From Azadirachta indica (Eukaryota > Streptophyta > Magnoliopsida > Sapindales > Meliaceae): a stretch of 64,000 nt of DNA. Location: positions 8,800,774 to 8,864,773 of the forward strand of contig CM040444.1 in the NCBI GenBank assembly GCA_022749755.1, in the 5' to 3' direction. The notes beneath the pieces are model-generated. The model searched no databases. It was not told the origin of the DNA and was given only the letters and a program-made list of their open reading frames with translations. Made by a program: the position numbers and the translations under genes. Position 1 is the stretch's first letter, and every line of letters starts with the position of its first letter. Below are positions 44,401 through 56,721 of the stretch, in pieces.

Positions 44401-47030
44401 GAAGCTCTTGATAAACATTCATGACTTCAAACTCAGAATTTTTCAACACTTTGGATACCTCAGTCAAAATTGCAGTCAGGCTAGGATATGGTGAAGTCAT
44501 TGAATCTACTAGAAAAGGTACAATTTATATTCCAACCTCAAAAGGGATCAAGTTTATAATTGATGTGTTGTTGGTTCCTAATTTGAATCAGAACTTGCTC
44601 AGTGTTGGGCAAATGATGCATAAAGGATATTCTTTATTTTTTAAAGATAAGTCATGTGTTAATATCTAATTCTTTTGGAGATAATGTAGTTGTTGTACCT
44701 ATGACTGATAAAAGCTTCACTATTAAATTGCACTCAAACACCTCTCTTGTATGCAAAACTGTTGTTGATGAGTCTTGATTGTAGCATAAGAGATTTGGTC
44801 ATGCAAACTTCAAATCTTTGAAGTTTTTGCAGGAAAAATGCCTGGTAGATAATATATCTCCTGTAAATATATGTAATGAAGTTTGTGAAAGCTACCAAAT
44901 GGGAAAACTCGATAGATTTCCCTTCCCTTCTCAACCTTAGTGGAGAGCTACTAAAAAGTTGGAACTAGTGCACTTAGATGTGTGTGGGCCTATGCAAACT
45001 CCATCCTTAAACTAGAACGAGTATTTCATCTTATTTGTTGATGACTTTACTAGAATGACATGAGTTTATTTCATGACCAGCAAATCTGAAACATTTTCTT
45101 GCTTCAAGAAATTCAAGTCTTTAGTTGAAACACAAAATGGTTTCAAGGTGAAGAAGTTGAAAACTGATAATGGGAAGGAATACATCTCAAATGAGTTTGT
45201 CAAATTCCATGAAGATGTTGGAATTCAGCATCAATTAACAATCCCTTACTTACCACGGCAGAATGGAGTGTATGAAAGGAAGAAATGAACTCTTCTCGAG
45301 ATAGAAAGAAGCATGCTACATGAGAAGAACTTGCCTAAGAAGTTCTAGGCAGAAGCTGTATACACTTCAGTGTACTTACAAAATCAATTGCCAACCCATG
45401 CCATAGATGAGAAAACATCTATTGAAGCTTAAAGCAGCTCAAAACCTTCTATTGGGCATCTTAAGTTTTGAGATCAGTATGTTATGTCCATGTACCTAAT
45501 GTCAAGAGAGATAAGCTCTCTTAAAAAGTAAGAAAGGGTATTTTCCTTGGTTATAGCGGTCAAGCAAAGGGGTACAGAATTTTTAATTTAGAGAATAAGA
45601 AAATTGTTGTTAGTAGAGATGTAAAAGTAGATGAAAGCTTAAAATGGCATTAACAAGAATCGGATGCTGAAATTGTTCCAGCCTCTTCAAGTTAAGTTAA
45701 AAGCTTAGATTTATATAAAGATGTTGCTCAAGTGATGAATAGAGAGGAGGAAGCAGATGTTTAAAGCACAACAGATTCCTCAGTGCTAAGAACATGTAGT
45801 TTATCAGATGTGTATGCAAGGTGTAATGTTGCTGCGGTTGACCCTTCAAACTTCTAGAAAGCATCCAACTATGAGGAGTGGAATACTGCTATGAAAGATG
45901 AGATTGCTATGATAGAAAAATAAAAAACTTGGGAATTGGTTGATAGACCTTTGCATAAACAAGTTGTTGTTGTAAAATGGGTATATAGAACTAAGTTTAA
46001 TGCAGATGGCTCTATCACAAGCATAAAGCAAGGCTTGTTGTGAAAGGGTATGCTCTGCAGCTAAGCACTGATTATAGAGACACTTTTGCTCTTGTTTCCA
46101 GGCTTGATACAATTAAATTGCTCATTGCTTTAGCTAGCTAAAATGGATGAAAAATCTTCCATCTTGATATCAAGTCTACATTTCCCAATGGTTACCTAAA
46201 GCAAGAGATTTTTATTGAGCAACTAGTAGATTTCAAAATTAATAAAGAGAAGGACAAAGTCTACAAGCTGCACAAGGTATTTTACAGCTTGAAAAAAGCA
46301 CAAAAGGCCTGGTATAGCAGGATTGATGAATTCCTTTGTGATTCTGGTTTTAGGAGCAGCTGTAATGATGCTACTCTTTACATCCAAACATCTCATTCTA
46401 TTGATACTCTAATTGTGTCAATATATGTTGATGATTTGTTAATTATTGGTAGCAAAATTGATGATGTGAATGTTTTCAAGCAGCAGCTGTATCAAATGTT
46501 TGAAATAACAGACTTAGGTGAGATGAAATTCTTCCTTGGCTTTGAAGTTTATCAAACCATTGAAGGAGTTTTTGTTTCACAGCAAGCATATGTCATTAAT
46601 CTGCTAAAGAAGTTTAGAATGCAGCATTGTAAACCTATAAGCACACCACTTATAGTGACTCAAAAGTTGACCAAGTTTGATGAAGATGCAAAAGCTAATA
46701 CATTCAATTATAAAAGCCTTGTGGGAAGTTTATTATATTTAACTGCAACAAGACCTCACATTATTTTTGTAGCCAGTTTGCTTTCAAGATTTATGCAAAA
46801 TTCAAGTCAAGTGCATTTCAAAGCTGGTCGAAGGGTGTTGAGGTACTTGAAAGGCACATATGACTTTGATATTTGGCTCAAACCTAAAAGAGAATTGAGT
46901 TTGTTTGGCTATGTAGATAGTGAATGGGTTGGTTTTATTGATGATGGAAAAAGCACTTACGGTTATATGTTTTCAATTGGTTCTAGAATGTTCTAAGAAG
47001 CAAGATGTTATGGCACAATCAACAGCACAA
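44401..47030 (+). pseudogene. pol: Copia A pol (protease to RNase H)
   Basis: Pieces in copia order: protease region (NLNQNLLSVGQMMHKGYSLF), pre-integrase (LWHKRFGHANFKSLKFLQ), integrase (LVHLDVCGP, FVDDFTRMT, VKKLKTDNGKEYISNEFVKF, RQNGVYERK), RT (WELVDRPLHKQVVVVKWVYR, IFHLDIKSTFPNGYLKQEIF, SIYVDDLLIIG at about 46416-46450) and RNase H (LFGYVDSEWVGFIDD). The stretch 46289-46996 is open for 235 codons; the rest carries many stops. It ends at about 47030 in the RNase H sequence. Confidence 0.92.
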
Positions 47031-47049
47031 ATTCAAGGAGTTCAACGTT

Positions 47050-49190
47050 TCCAAGCAATGAAAAGTTAGGGTAGAAAACTAGACTGAAAAAAAATTAAAG
47101 TACATTAGAAGCAACAAGGGGACTGAGTAAAGGGAAAGTTTCTTTCTAGAATTCTATAAGAATAAAGGAATTACTCGATGTTTTATAGTAAATAAGGCTA
47201 CGCAATAGAATGGAGTGGACAAAAGAATGCATAGGATATTGATGGAAAAAGCTCGATGCATGATGCTTAACATAAGACTACTAAAGAATTTCTGGGCAAA
47301 AGCAGTTAACATTACTGTTTACTTAATTAATCGGTCCCCATGTCCAGAAAAAAATTTTGAAGTCCTGAAGAGGTTTGAAAACAGGCCAGTCAACTACACC
47401 AATTTACATATATTTAGATATCAAGTATACCATGCATGTACCACATGATGAATGTACGAAATTTTATGTAAAGTCAAAGAAATGTATCTTTCTCAGCTAC
47501 CTAAAAGGTATAAAAGATATATACTTTGGGACCTAGAATCAAATAAAAAAGTCATCAGCAGAGATGTTTTTGATAAAGCTAGCATGCTGAAGAAAGAATA
47601 TTTGAAGCAGATTTCCACTAAACAGTAAGTTAGGAAATCAATAACTGAGGTGGAGTTGAGACAGCGACAAACTCCACTACAAAAAGATCAAGACCTAATT
47701 GATGATCAAGAAAACACCAAGAAGAGCCATATTTACTTGTTAGAGACAAAGAAAGGCACACCACCAAAGCACTTGTAAGGTATAGATTTGAAGATATGGT
47801 GTCATTTGCATTATTCTTTAAGAGCGACAACCCATCTAATTTAAAAAAAAACAATTCAAGTAAAGGATGATGATAAGAAGAATAAATGAAGTCGCTTAAA
47901 AGGAATCATCCTTGGGAACTGGCAAAATTACTCAAGGGAAAGAAGGCTATATAGTGCAAATTGATTTTTAGAAAGAAAAAAGCAATCACAAAAAATGAAG
48001 GAGAAAAGAATAAAGCTTGACTAATTGCTAAAGGTACTCCTAAAAAGAAGTATAAACTACAATGAAATTTTCTCTCCGATGGTGAGACATACTTCTATAG
48101 AAGTTATCTTATTGATTGTGGCAATTTGGAGTTGGAGCAACTAGATGTAAAAACTGCTTTCTTACATAAGAGCTAGAAGAGCAAATTTCTATATGACAAC
48201 TTGAAGGTTTTAAAGAATCAAGCAAGTAAGGGCTCGTGTGTAGATTGAAGAAATCCTTTTATGAATTAAAACAATCACCCAAACAATGGTATAAGCGATT
48301 TGATACTTTTATGGTTCATATGGGTATACTCATTATGAGTATAACTGTTGTGTCTATTTCAAAAAATTAGATGATGGTTCTTTCATTTATCTAACGCTTT
48401 ATGCTGATGATATGTTGACTGTTGCTAAAAATAAATCCATATCTCTAAGCTCAAGAATATGTTGAGTACTAAATTTGAAATCAAAGATCTTGAAGCTGCT
48501 AAAAAGATACTTGATAAAGAAATCAACAAAGATAAAAAAGATAGAAAGCTATAGCTCATTTAAAAGAACTATGTGAAGAAAGTTATAAAGAAGTTTAGTA
48601 TGCTCAATGTTAAACTTGTGAAGGTCCCATTAGAAGTACACTTTTGATTGTCTTCAAATATTTGCTCGAAGACAAAGGATAAGGTGGATTACATAGCTGG
48701 AGTACCTTATCGAAATGCTATAGGATGCCTGATGTACACAATGGTATACACTAGACTAGGCATTTCACAAGCAATCAATATAGTCAGCAAATACATGACA
48801 AATTCAGGAAAAGAGCATTAGTAAAGTGGATTTTCAGATATCTTGCTTGCAAAATTAATTATGAATTGTTGTATGATCAAAATTCAACTTCTAGTAAGGT
48901 AGTCAGATACGTTGATTCAAATTATACAAGAGATCTTGATAATAGAAAATCTCTGACCGGCTATGCTTACAAGTTTTGCGAAGGATTGATTTCATGGAAA
49001 TCTATCCTACAATCTATAGTTACTCTTTCTACTATTAAAGTAGAGTATATGGCAACCATTGAAGTAGGAAAAGAAGCTTTATGGTTGAAGGGCTTAGTTG
49101 AGGGACTTGTTTTCAGGCAAGATGTTGCTTGATTGGAAAGTGATAGTCAAAGCGCTATATTTTTTGTCAAGAATTAAGTATTTCATGTAA
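47050..49190 (+). pseudogene. pol: Copia B pol (integrase to RNase H)
   Basis: Integrase: KGITRCFIVNKATQ, a stop, NGVDKRMHRILMEKARCMML, FWAKAVNITVYLINRSPCPE; the integrase Asp in the usual DNG context is missing. RT pieces: IFSPMVRHTSIEVILLIVAI, LEQLDVKTAFLH, and a YADDMLTVAKNK active-site region near 48405. RNase H: VVRYVDSNYTRDLDNRKSLT, LISWKSILQSIVTLSTIKVE, ALWLKGLVEGL (open stretch 48866-49132). Multiple stops and frameshifts elsewhere. Confidence 0.9.
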
Positions 49191-49442
49191 GGTCAAAACA
49201 TATAAATGTTCGGTATCACAAGATTAGAGAGTAAATCACCTCTAAAGAAATTTGTTTATCAAAGGTCCACACAAAGGAGAATGTAGTTGATATATTAATC
49301 AAGCCAATTCCTACAAAAAAGTTCAAGTATTGCTTGAACTTATTGCAAGTTACCTTATATTGAGATAGCACCAATGATGGTGCTAGAAACACTATCAAAT
49401 TGAGAGATATAGTTAAAGTTGAAAATTAGCCAAGGTGGAGAT

Positions 49443-49800
49443 TGTTAGAATTGTGGCTCATTTTCAAGCTGTAAAATTTGAAATTTAAAGCATTAATAAA
49501 ACTATGACAACAGTTGGTGAAGAAGAAAATGTTGGTAACATACATTGACATAAGTGTCTACCTTAAATTGGTTGAACTTTGTTGACAATTTTAGCCCTCA
49601 AATGGCCTATAAATAGAGTTCTAATTCATTTGTAATGGCATCAATAAGAGAAGGCTCAAATTTGAAGAGAGAATCGGGTTACATATGGTTTTGAGGTTGA
49701 AGATGAGGAGTTTTTCATTTGAATACCCCATTTTGTAAGATTTACAATTTTCCACCAAGTATCTGTAAGTTTTTCGTTTGAGTCCATCTAAAATTGTGAA
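49443..49800 (+). repeat. 3' LTR of copia B (end approximate)
   Basis: Begins TGTTAGAATTGTGG directly after the purine-rich stretch. Contains a TATA-box-like CTATAAATAG at 49608-49617. The right end is not fixed because no partner LTR is present. Confidence 0.65.
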
Positions 49801-50620
49801 TATTTGTATATTATACCTAAATTATATATTATCTTTCAATTTGATTTTAATGAATTATTTAAAGTACCCGCGAACATAGGTAATGTTTATCGAATCTCAT
49901 TAAATTTTTGTGTTTTTTTATCTTATATTGTTACATGTTGGCCAATATTGCCATTATTTAAAATTCTAATTATTATATTTTATAAGTTTTGTATTTTGGA
50001 GAAATTATCGGATTTTCAAATTTTCCCAAGATCACACACATTTGGGGTACATATTCACAATTGGTTTAGTATGGGTACATTCGGTCACATTTACAAGGTC
50101 TTCATCCAATTCTATTTTAAAAAGCTGTTTAGAGAACGTATAGACTGTTGTGGGGTCGTGAAAAAATGTGGGATCCGTTTATTATGCTTAGAAAGATATT
50201 GGAGAATCAATGAAACATTGCAACAGAATAATGAAGTTTCAACAAGTTGACGACGAACAGGAGGAGCATCTGTAACCTAAAAGATTGAAATATTCAACAA
50301 TTTGAAAACAATTAAATTGGCAATCAAGTCTCCAATTTCTCAGAATTTGTTGTACTTAATTTCATATAGGCAGTCACTTTGGCTTGTCAAATCATTCAAA
50401 TGAAATAAGAGTAGCTGCTGAATGATGCCTTTTGAAAATAAAAGTCCAAGCCTTTACTGAATTTGGGTATAAGCAATTGTTGCTAGGAGTTATGGGTATA
50501 AATAAAAGTAAAAAGGTTTGGCCACTGCAATAATTTATTTATTTATTTTGAAATATTATAAATCACATGGATTCGGGAGATTTTAATGCCCAGCCCTACA
50601 GCGAATAGCCCGACCACTAA
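49801..50620. other. Intergenic, nothing recognised
   Basis: One 148-codon plus-strand frame (49804-50250) shows no family features and probably arose by chance or from a worn repeat. Confidence 0.5.
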
Positions 50621-51281
50621 GAGCCCATTTGGGATTACTGTTGGGAGAAGTAAAAATGATTTTAAACTGTTAAAAGTTATTTTGTGTATTTGGTAAAATG
50701 TTTTTAAAATCATTTTTAGCAAAATCATACCATCTTACAGCAGATTTTGAGAAGCAGTAAAAGAGTTGCTTTTTAAAATCTGATTTTGAAAAGTAATTTT
50801 ATTTCTAAGTATAATAGCAAATATATCCATTTAAATTAAAAAAATCAAAAATTAACACTACAAATAATTTTTAAATTTCAACTATAATTGAGAAATAAAA
50901 TTGTTAAAATCGAAATTTTTTTTTTCTGTTATTTTTTTACTTTTATTTTTAGTTATGATATATATATATTTCTCTATAAATTATTTTAAATAAGCATATA
51001 TTATATTTATATATTATATTATATTATATTATATTATATTATATTAAACATTAAAGTAACTTTTATTTATCAGTCTTTACTATGTACATTTTAGTAATTT
51101 GTATTACTACAATATTTTTTATAATAAATTTACCAAAACACACAAAATTGATTTTTAAATTCACAGTACTTTTAAAAATAAAATTTATAAAGTACAAAAC
51201 TGATTCTTTTTAAAGTTTTTGTCTTTATAGCACAATAGAAGCAGATTTTTTCAAAATTTATAGTAATCTCAAACTAGCCCT
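50621..51281. mobile_element. hAT-like MITE
   Basis: Inverted ends GCCCATTTGGGATTACT (left) and GGCTAGTTTGAGATTACT (right, reverse complement), with further inverted similarity inward (AGCAGATTTTGAGAAG versus AGCAGATTTTTTCAAA). CTAAGA flanks both sides. About 660 bp, AT-rich, no coding capacity. Confidence 0.6.
51011..51056. repeat. (ATATT)n microsatellite
   Basis: About eight to nine pentanucleotide units inside the MITE. Confidence 0.9.
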
Positions 51282-53124
51282 AAGATAACTTTACTTGTCA
51301 AAACATGTAAATAAATATATTTAACCAAATATACATATTTAATTTATTATGAGAATATTATTTTTGAATTGTTATTGTTGCTATAAATTATTATGATTTA
51401 ATATTAAGTAAATAATTAAATTTGCATTTTCTTAAATTTTAAAATTATTATATGTATATAATGTAAAATTCTCAAACATAAAGATTATATTGACAAAATA
51501 TCAAGTATCATAAAAACTTATTTAAAGTATTAAATTTATTGACTTAATTATATATTTAAAGTACTTAACCACAATTCACCTTATAGTTGTCATGTTTTAT
51601 TTTATTATGAAAAAATATATCGTTAATATTTATTTTTTTATTCGTGAAATCGCCATTTCAAGTATCATTAAAATAGTAAAACAAAAATAAATATTTATTT
51701 TTTTATAATTTAATTATTAAAAAAAGATAATTCACCATAATCATTGATTTGATTGAGACAATTAAAAAATTTTATTTGGTAGATAAGAAAATGAAATATG
51801 AAAACAAACAAAAATTCTTTAAGAAATTCTTTATAATTTTAATTTTATATTACTATATTATAATAAATTAATCATTAATAACAAATTGATTATTTTACTT
51901 GACATAAGTTTTATTATTTTTATCTATCAAAATTTATTGTTTTAACTATTAGAAATTATTTAATTTTATTAGTTTTTTTTAGGAAATTTCTTTATTAAGA
52001 AAATGAATTTTAAAAAAAATTCTAAAATTGATTAAATTGAAAATGAATTATATTTTATATTGTTTTTGTGCTCCAAAATTACCTAACCATTGGTAAAAAA
52101 AATTCCAGTAGTTTTGAGTTTTGATTTTGAAATTTGAAATTGAAATTTGATTTTAAAATTTGAAATTAAAATTTGATTTGAAATTTTAAATTGAAACTTA
52201 ATATTAAAATTTAAATTTTGCTTTAATTGAGAATTTTACCTTAAAATATTTATGTACTGATATGATTATAATGATTCATTCATTATTATATATTTCTCAT
52301 TTTATATATGAATATTTAGAACTTTTGGTTAAGTTATGATTTAAATGTAATTAGTTATCATTTTTATTTTTTATTTTGATATACCATTAAATTAATATAT
52401 TTTATTTGTGATTAATAAATAATAATTGATGATTGTTATCAATTATTTTATGAAAAATCAAATATTTATTTTTATTATGTTATTTTGATGATATTAGAAA
52501 ATGGTAATTTCACGTATAAAAAATTAATTTATTATTATTGAAAAGATATAATAAATTTGATTTATATTATGAGATTTAGTAAAAGAAGTTGTAAATATTT
52601 TTAAATAATAATTAAAATTGATTTTGAATTAATAATTAAAATTATAATTGTAGAAGCTAATTTTTGTTAAATACTTTAAATATATATTCAAATCAATACA
52701 TTTAATATCTTTTAAAAAATTATATTAACTTTAATAGAGAACATTGTAAAATTAAATTATCATATAAATTTTTAAATCCTAAATCCAAAAACGAAATGAG
52801 TGGCTGCCACCACTCTATCTTCCCCTCACAATTCTTTTCTTTCAAAATTTAATAAGAAGTATAATGCATGATTTTCATGGTTTCTTTTCTTTCCGAATCA
52901 TGTAACTCAAATAATGCAAGGATTAAGAGAAAACATTAGTAATAGGTGTGAAAATCTCTATTTGTTGACAAAATCCACACTTTTCCCTTCTCTTACTTCA
53001 ATCTTCGACGAAGTCTACTCTTCAATTTCTCCAATAGAAAACAATATAATTAATTTTGAGAGGAAAAATTGCTTCAACTTTTCTTAAGGCCCTAATTTTC
53101 CAACACTCACTGGCAAATTTTTCA
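51282..53124. other. AT-rich intergenic region
   Basis: No gene. 52110-52215 is an imperfect simple repeat of GAAATTTGATTTT/AAATTGAAA units. Confidence 0.6.
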
Positions 53125-53456
53125 TGTTCGAAATATATTTAGGTAGAATTCAATCCAAAAACTACTTCAAGGGATGAGGGTATCTAATGAATATATAAGA
53201 AAGATAGCAGGCTAGTGCGATGACAATGTAGGACGGTTAACACCCTTCCTCACGCGAAACGTGGATTAAATGTGTGAGAGGGTAAAAAAATAAAGGAATA
53301 AGGATCTCACCATCGTCAAAATGTCTGGCTCTGATATCATGTTAGAAATATATTTTTGTAAAAGTCAACTCAAAAACTATTGAAAAGGTGAGAGTATCCA
53401 ATGGATATAAAAGGGGGATAGCAGCCTAGTGCAATGATGATGTGAGACAGTTAACA
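53125..53456 (-). mobile_element. Complete TRIM (miniature LTR retrotransposon), target duplication TTTCA
   Basis: Two LTRs of 118 bp (53125-53242) and 117 bp (53340-53456) start TGTT and end TTAACA. Perfect TTTCA duplications are at 53120-53124 and 53457-53461. The 97-bp interior has a minus-strand primer-binding site TGATATCAGAGCCA (53339-53326) next to the right LTR and a purine tract GAGGAAGGG next to the left one. No coding capacity; mobilised in trans if at all. Confidence 0.93.
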
Positions 53457-54290
53457 TTTCAAAAAGTCTAAGTTTCCACCCAATTCTTCCCCACCTTTCT
53501 TTCCCCCTTTTTCTCTTCCTTCTTCCTTTGCCGACTAAAGAAGATGAAAAAAGATATTCCATTTCTAATCCTTCTTTTTTTTTTTTTTTTTTTATGAACC
53601 TAGTAATGGGCCTTTTTAAATTCATCGGCCATTTAACTCTCTTGCATCTAAAACACTTAGCCCAAAGAGTGAATGTAATGGTCCATTTCACCACCACTGT
53701 TCACATGCAAAATCAGATGATCATTAAACAAAAAGAATTATATAATTTATTATTGTGTAAGATACTTACCGCCATTGCAAACCAATGTTGGTTTTGATAT
53801 TTTCCTTAACAATAAGCGGGGTAAATATGTACTTTTGGATTTAATAGGGGACAAATAGTCGCTTTCCCTTATTCAAAAATGGTTAATGTTAGTTGTAATT
53901 TTAAGATTATTTTTTCTTAAATCATGTTATTAAAATATTATTAATTTCTAATTGTCCAGGTTGGATGGCAGGCATGAAAGCATTGACTTCTTTACTCAAC
54001 TGGGGTAGAAAACATAGTTAATTTTTCACCAAACTCAAGATTAAATACTAGTGCAACAATGCACACAAATATATTATATTTATACAATTGATTCTCTTAT
54101 TATTTAAATCTTTTTCTTTTTATATTTGTATATTCTCGCTTCATGGACACCGTTTATTTATTTATTTTTGACTAAAATATTTATCTATACATCAGCCTAA
54201 CATTATTGTTTATAAAGACCCATAAACAAATACCAAAACTTGATTACTCAAACCCAATTCCCTTATTCGGCATCTGTGACGAACAGTCTA
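53457..54290. other. Intergenic 3' of the acyltransferase gene
   Basis: No gene. A T22 tract at about 53572-53594. Confidence 0.5.
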
Positions 54291-54296
54291 TTTATT
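54291..54296 (-). terminator. Possible poly(A) signal of acyltransferase gene
   Basis: Minus-strand AATAAA about 100 nt after the stop codon. A plant poly(A) signal is plausible but not proven by sequence alone. Confidence 0.4.
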
Positions 54297-54396
54297 CATA
54301 AATCATCCTGATATTGCGTTAAAAGAAATAAAAAAAGACACCCACGCAAAGGTGAATCGATAAAAACTTTAGAAACGTTTGATCAACTCATAAATC

Positions 54397-55776
54397 TTAC
54401 GCATGAGAAAGGAGATAAGCTTTTAAGGGAATCGGATCCATAGAAGCAAATTCAAGAAGTTCTTTATCAAGTTCTAGCCTGGCCATATCTTCCTCGCCCA
54501 TGTACACCCATGCTTCAATGCCATTTCCCACTCTCGTATCCATGAGAGCGATTAAATTACGAAGATAAGTTATTTCATCTGCACCACAAAAACTCGCCCA
54601 AGCAGGCTTTCCCCATCCGAAATCAATATCATAAATTCCAAAATTGCACCAACTAGTAAATCCAATACTATCAGCTGCACCGGTGAAAGTTTCTCTTTCA
54701 TATTTGAGAGCCTCAAGAAATTTGAGTAGCCCACTATCACCTTGTAGACTACTCACAAAATCTCCATTAAGTCTTGTTATTGCTTCCCTGATTTGAATTA
54801 TTAAACCAGGTAACTCTGCTTCTTTATCTTTGCAGAGGGCGCATGCTCGCCATACAAAATTACCCATCTGATACTCCGAGAATGGAGGTGTGGCTTTTCG
54901 ACGCAAATTTACTGCATGGCTAAGCAAGAATCGCTTGTCATCAATTGAACCAGATCTTACCTTTAAGGCAGTCATTATACATTTGGTAAGCAGCGCTGTT
55001 ACGGCCTCAACACGTGTTGGATTTTGCACCCAGGAGCTTGTTGCCTTAGCCTTGAGGTTGGCTATTGCCGAGGCTTCAAATACAAATCTCCTAGTGATGA
55101 AATTGTCAAATTTCGTATACGACGTCAACACGACTGACGAGCATACTTGCCTTGGGTATGCATCATTTGGAGGAAATAAAGACGAAGCATCAAACTTGGG
55201 ACGTATTGCAGCGGCTTCATTATTCCTATTAGTTGTCCCTGCCCAACTCTTGAGAAATGACGTAAATGCTATTCCATCAACTATCAAATGCGAAACCCGT
55301 ACACCAATGACAATACCCCCACAGGCAAATGTTGTCACTTGTACACCAGTTACATAATTTTCTGAAGATTCAGTACTGATCGGTTTGCCACCATGAGGAA
55401 CGAATTTAGCGGCCAAAACATTGTCAGGATGGTCAAGAAATTCTCTGAGAGCACTTTTAACTTGGCCTCTTACAAAATAAATCCCCTTGTCGTTGCAATC
55501 AATGGAATCAAAGCCTTTTAACGTTCCTGCAAATGGATAAAAGAGAGACAGGGTTTCTGATAAAGATTGCTTTAGCAATTGCAATCTTATGTTGACAATA
55601 TGATCAATATCTGTTGGGGAATGGTTGCCATCTTGGTTCGGGGGATAGTAGAGAAGCAGTGGATAATAGGCGGTAGGTGCGTACAGATCCAAGAGAGAGA
55701 GCTTGTGGTTTCTGAGGTGATGCGGTGTTGGTAAAGACGGTTTGATATACTCTTCAGAAATTATTTCAACCTCCAT
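54397..55776 (-). CDS. BAHD acyltransferase, vinorine-synthase-like
   Basis: An intact, intron-free 459-codon gene, the usual length for the family. It has the catalytic HxxxD motif as HLIVDG (H163, D167) and the structural DFGWG motif (385-389). Other family features are SLSETLSLFYPFAG (71-84), the NLRRKATPPF region (290-299) and GNFVW (305-309). BAHD enzymes transfer acyl groups from CoA thioesters to alcohols or amines of specialised metabolites in the cytosol; His163 is the general base. Overall pattern resembles the vinorine synthase/alkaloid and terpenoid acetyltransferase clade, but the substrate cannot be told from sequence. It starts at ATG 55776; no better upstream ATG in frame is apparent. 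It is the only host gene here without disruptions. The nearest neighbours are a TRIM downstream and a MITE upstream. Confidence 0.93.
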   Translation of the reverse strand: MEVEIISEEYIKPSLPTPHHLRNHKLSLLDLYAPTAYYPLLLYYPPNQDGNHSPTDIDHIVNIRLQLLKQSLSETLSLFYPFAGTLKGFDSIDCNDKGIYFVRGQVKSALREFLDHPDNVLAAKFVPHGGKPISTESSENYVTGVQVTTFACGGIVIGVRVSHLIVDGIAFTSFLKSWAGTTNRNNEAAAIRPKFDASSLFPPNDAYPRQVCSSVVLTSYTKFDNFITRRFVFEASAIANLKAKATSSWVQNPTRVEAVTALLTKCIMTALKVRSGSIDDKRFLLSHAVNLRRKATPPFSEYQMGNFVWRACALCKDKEAELPGLIIQIREAITRLNGDFVSSLQGDSGLLKFLEALKYERETFTGAADSIGFTSWCNFGIYDIDFGWGKPAWASFCGADEITYLRNLIALMDTRVGNGIEAWVYMGEEDMARLELDKELLEFASMDPIPLKAYLLSHA

Positions 55777-55810
55777 TTTTCTTGATTTCTAATTTTCAAG
55801 AGTCAGGGCC

Positions 55811-55874
55811 ACACATATACACCCTCACACGGATAACCATCGCATGGTAAAGACATATGGGATAACAATTGGCT
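55811..55874 (-). promoter_or_regulatory. Putative core promoter of acyltransferase gene
   Basis: Minus-strand TATA-like GTGTATATGTGT (55822-55811) about 35-45 nt before the ATG, and a CCAAT box AGCCAAT (55874-55868) about 50 nt further up. Spacing fits a plant promoter with a short leader; not proven. Confidence 0.35.
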
Positions 55875-55969
55875 AACAAGTGGGAATTACATATTTGAAT
55901 TATGAATAACGATCCACATCCAATTATTGATCCCCTGGAGACAGCTGGATTGCAGTATATTATATTATA

Positions 55970-56721
55970 GGAAAAAGGAAACCGACAGTTTCCAAGAATC
56001 GGTTTTACGGAAATATAAATTCTAATAATTTAAAAAATATTTAAAAAAAGCTCAATTTATTTTAAAAGAATAATTATACCCTTAATAAAAGCAATTATTT
56101 ACAAACATTATTATTAAATCTTTAAAATTTAAAAAAAAATATAATATATTCATAAAAGTACATTAATAATGTAAAATTTATTAATGTATTATCAACTTAT
56201 ATATTTTATAAATAATAAATTTTATTTTTATCATATTTTATATATTTTAACCATAAATAAATATAAATTTTAACACAAATATAAGTGTTGCATTATAATA
56301 TATTTTAATTACATATTAATATTTATTTATAATTTATTTTATTTATTTTCTAATAGTTAATTAATATTGAATTGTTAATACATTATAAAATAAATAAATT
56401 TAGATTTTAATTATAATATATTAACAAATATTATATATAGTATTTATAAAATATAAATTTATAATATTTTAACAGATATTATATATTTAATGTACTATAA
56501 AACATTATTATGATTTACTTTATTAATATACTTTTAATACATATATATTATATATTGTCACATTTTATTAATTTAATAATAATTTTTATTAAATAATTAT
56601 TATTAATAAGGGTATAATTATCTTTTAAAAATAAACTTTGACTTTTATGAGTATTTTTCAAACTAGTAGGACTTGGTATGTCCAATAAACCAAACCTTAG
56701 GGACTTCTACGTCCCTTTCTG
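55970..56721. mobile_element. MULE-like MITE, 752 bp, target duplication TATATTATA
   Basis: Ends form ~100-bp imperfect terminal inverted repeats. Left: GGAAAAAGGAAACC, AATCGGTTTTA, AATAATTATACCCTTA. Right, reverse complement: GAAAGGGACG, AAGGTTTGGTTTA, GATAATTATACCCTTATT. 9-bp direct repeats TATATTATA lie at 55961-55969 and 56722-56730. The interior is very AT-rich and non-coding. It starts 194 bp upstream of the acyltransferase ATG. The target duplication is low-complexity, so somewhat uncertain. Confidence 0.7.

Larger units (their letters stand above)
43131..47040 (+). mobile_element. Truncated Ty1/copia element A
   Basis: 5' LTR, primer-binding site, gag and most of pol on the plus strand, ending in RNase H where a second copia element begins. 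No 3' LTR. Many stops and frameshifts. Confidence 0.9.
47050..49800 (+). mobile_element. Truncated copia element B with 3' LTR
   Basis: Starts within integrase, continues through RT and RNase H to a polypurine-like stretch (CAAGGTGGAGAT) and a 3' LTR beginning TGTTAGAATTGTGGC at 49443. Its sequence is of a different copia lineage from element A. Both elements are broken at their common border. Confidence 0.88.

Noticed and set aside
49804..50250. 148-codon plus-strand frame downstream of copia B
   Set aside because: Phe/Ile-rich product of AT-rich DNA with no recognisable domain; likely chance.
54890..55357. 155-codon plus-strand frame inside the acyltransferase gene
   Set aside because: Antisense shadow of the BAHD coding sequence.
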